Source: an uncultured cyanobacterium
Lineage (GTDB): Bacteria; Cyanobacteriota; Cyanobacteriia; Cyanobacteriales; Geitlerinemataceae
NCBI GenBank assembly: GCA_937121005.1
Contig: CAKZKB010000520.1
Coordinates: 1-6,690, forward strand
DNA length: 6,690 bases
Direction: 5' to 3'
Positions 5,489 to 6,690 of this stretch are shown one piece after another. Position 1 is the first letter of the stretch. Each line of letters begins with the position of its first letter. The notes under the pieces were generated by a model. It had not been told where the DNA came from. It was given only the letters and a program-made list of their open reading frames with translations, and did no database searches. Position numbers and translations under genes: made by a program.

Positions 5489-5914
5489 ATGAGTTTTGAA
5501 CCCAACCCAAACGAACTAGAAGCACGCACGGGGCTCGAGCCCGAACTGGGTGGAGCCTTGCGCCCCGACGACGATCGCACTGGGTTAGAACCCGAACTGG
5601 GTGGAGCCTTGCGCCAAAAAGGGGTATATGTCGATGAGATTACCTGTATTGGTTGCAAGCACTGCGCTCACGTGGCTCGCAATACCTTTTATATCGAACC
5701 CGACTACGGTCGATCGCGGGTTGTTTCCCAAGATGGCGACACGGAAGATGTGATTCAAGAGGCGATCGATACTTGTCCTGTCGATTGCATTCACTGGGTT
5801 GATTACGAAGAACTCAAACAATTAGAACGCGATCGCCACGAACAGATTATCCCCCTTCCCGGCGCACCGATTAACTATGGCGCGATCGGGTCGGCACAAC
5901 GGAAGAAACAATAG
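5489..5914 (+). CDS. [4Fe-4S] ferredoxin with duplicated N-terminal motif
   Basis: This 141-residue protein would carry one [4Fe-4S] cluster and move single electrons in the cytoplasm. The ligands are Cys53, Cys56 and Cys59 in CIGCKHC and Cys96 in DTCPVDC; Cys100 is an extra. The region from QKGVYVDEITCIGCKHCAHV through IEPDYGRSRVV to CPVDCIHW is that of a cyanobacterial/plant ferredoxin-like family. Before it, RTGLEPELGGALR occurs twice (13-25 and 30-42) in a 17-residue tandem unit, underlain by an exact 25-bp DNA repeat (5540-5564, 5591-5615). A GLEPELGG pair is, from memory, usual in this family, so it is probably functional rather than an accident. The C-terminus is charged (QRKKQ). The ATG follows a heptamer array. 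The electron donor and acceptor are unknown; the DUF1257/DUF2997 neighbours are candidate partners. Confidence 0.93.
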   Translation: MSFEPNPNELEARTGLEPELGGALRPDDDRTGLEPELGGALRQKGVYVDEITCIGCKHCAHVARNTFYIEPDYGRSRVVSQDGDTEDVIQEAIDTCPVDCIHWVDYEELKQLERDRHEQIIPLPGAPINYGAIGSAQRKKQ

Positions 5915-6050
5915 TTACGGTGATGTCGATATGCGTATTAAAATCGATGAATTATCCATGCCATAACACAAGAAACAATAGTAAGTGGTGCGTTACGGCG
6001 ATGTCGATATGCGTATTAAAATTGATGAATTATCCATGCCGTAACACACC
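5903..6050. repeat. Tandem duplication over the ferredoxin stop codon
   Basis: AAGAAACAATAG, the last three codons and stop of the ferredoxin gene (5903-5914), recurs exactly at 5970-5981 in non-coding DNA. The following ~50 bp beginning TTACGGTGATGTCGATATGC (5915) recurs at 5993 with only a few changes. The second copy has an 11-bp insertion between the two parts. The copy lacks a reading frame of its own. Confidence 0.88.
5987..6050. repeat. Inverted repeat with GGTGCGTTACGGC arms
   Basis: GGTGCGTTACGGC (5987-5999) pairs with GCCGTAACACACC (6038-6050) at 12 of 13 positions, around a 38-nt loop. The right arm runs on into CTACGG. The GTAACACACCCTAC end resembles dispersed repeats seen in cyanobacteria. 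It lies 14 bp before the next start codon, so it would sit in that gene's leader or stop ferredoxin transcription. Confidence 0.7.
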
Positions 6051-6064
6051 CTACGGGCTAATTT

Positions 6065-6690
6065 ATGGACTGTTCTCCGGCGGTGGCTTTCCTGTGGAAA
6101 ATGGCGGCGAAAGAAGCACGCGATCGCGGTGCAGTGACGATCGACCCCGTTTGTTTTTTGGTGGCGATCTGTAAAGCGGTTGATGGGAATGCTAACTTGT
6201 CCGAAATTGCCGCAGTGCGATCGCGATTTGTGGCAGCAAGGATCGACGCGAAACGGTTGCGACGGCGGTTCCGAAGCCTAATTATTTCGACGGCGGCGAA
6301 ACCGTCGCCCCCCCAACGCTTGCACCGCAGCAGTGCCACCCGAGAAGCGTTTCGACAAGCAGAAGAACGGGCCGCGATCGCGGGTCGAGAGACTGTCACC
6401 GTTAGCGATTTACTCTCCTCTATTTTACACCAGGACGATCGTCCCTGGCAAGGGATTTTTGCTGAGATAGGAATTGCCGATCCGGTGGGGATTTTTAGCG
6501 GCGATCGTCTCTCGAATGCTGACGTGCGAGCCATCTCGCAAATTCAAGCCTGGATTGCAACGGCGAACCCGCACAATGGCAATTCCGATATTACGAAAAC
6601 AGTGGCGATCGAACGGACGTTACAGCAGTATCCAGGAGTGGATATGGCGCAGGTTTTGCATCAGGCGATCGTCAAACCCGTAACGAAAAA
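6065..6690 (+). CDS. Clp N-domain-like protein, N-terminal 208 residues (partial)
   Basis: An open frame runs without a stop from ATG 6065 to the right edge. The in-frame stop TAA at 6059-6061 limits the start. Two helical repeats resemble the Clp_N domain of ClpB/ClpC chaperones: residues ~5-38 (AFLWKMAAKEARDRGAVTID then PVCFLVAICK) and ~88-137 (SSATREAFRQAEERAAIAGR, then VTVSDLLSSILHQ and FAEIGI). A basic linker (RLRRRFR) and a Pro-rich piece (KPSPPQ) join them. Residues ~139-208 match nothing I recognise. Clp_N domains bind substrates or adaptors, usually before AAA+ ATPase modules; none is visible yet. Codons and HIP1 sites (6120, 6217, 6374) match the surrounding genome. It follows the ferredoxin in the same direction after a 150-bp repeat. 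It could also be a stand-alone Clp_N protein or a signalling fusion. Confidence 0.75.
   Translation, partial: MDCSPAVAFLWKMAAKEARDRGAVTIDPVCFLVAICKAVDGNANLSEIAAVRSRFVAARIDAKRLRRRFRSLIISTAAKPSPPQRLHRSSATREAFRQAEERAAIAGRETVTVSDLLSSILHQDDRPWQGIFAEIGIADPVGIFSGDRLSNADVRAISQIQAWIATANPHNGNSDITKTVAIERTLQQYPGVDMAQVLHQAIVKPVTK

Noticed and set aside
5461..5821. Minus-strand open frames at 5461-5658 and 5585-5821
   Set aside because: They are antisense to the ferredoxin gene; the repeated PPSSGS pattern is the reverse of the GLEPELGG duplication.
5920..6174. 84-codon plus-strand open frame with repeated MSICVLK
   Set aside because: The peptide repeat is only the translated tandem DNA repeat, and the frame then overlaps the Clp-N-like gene out of frame.
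6058..6683. Minus-strand frame 6058-6534 and plus-strand frame 6474-6683
   Set aside because: Both overlap the Clp-N-like frame, which has coherent helical repeats and no stop; these have Arg/Ser-rich composition without motifs.

Overview
The window comes from a cyanobacterium. The evidence is a photosystem II D1 gene (psbA), a Ycf35/DUF1257 gene, a ferredoxin of a cyanobacterial type, about ten copies of the HIP1 octamer GCGATCGC, and many short intergenic repeats (heptamer arrays and long-armed inverted repeats) typical of filamentous cyanobacteria. The species cannot be told from this piece alone.

Layout. Positions 1-470 (minus) hold the first 156 codons of psbA, with a clear promoter and an HLR1-like high-light element upstream. 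Positions 700-1296 (minus) encode dephospho-CoA kinase (coaE), followed upstream by a heptamer array and a 15-bp-arm inverted repeat. Positions 1490-4130 (minus) hold two tandem paralogues. Each is about 380 residues, with four NPDL...EGR repeats followed by a beta-propeller-like half, and each is preceded by the same 165-bp non-coding block. From 4485 everything reads on the plus strand: a DUF2997 protein, a DUF1257 (Ycf35-like) protein, a repeat-filled gap, a one-cluster [4Fe-4S] ferredoxin with a duplicated N-terminal motif, a tandem repeat, and the start of a gene with a Clp-N-like domain that runs off the right edge at 6690.

How the parts relate. psbA and coaE are housekeeping genes, probably transcribed separately. 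The two paralogues arose by tandem duplication of promoter block plus gene. Their two ends are nearly identical while the middles have diverged. DUF2997, DUF1257 and the ferredoxin form a small cluster whose common role is not known; it is the best candidate for an undescribed system. The Clp-N-like partial gene follows in the same direction but is separated by a repeat element, so a link to that cluster is only possible. All alignments, positions and counts were made by hand from the sequence; family assignments are from memory of the families, without database searches.
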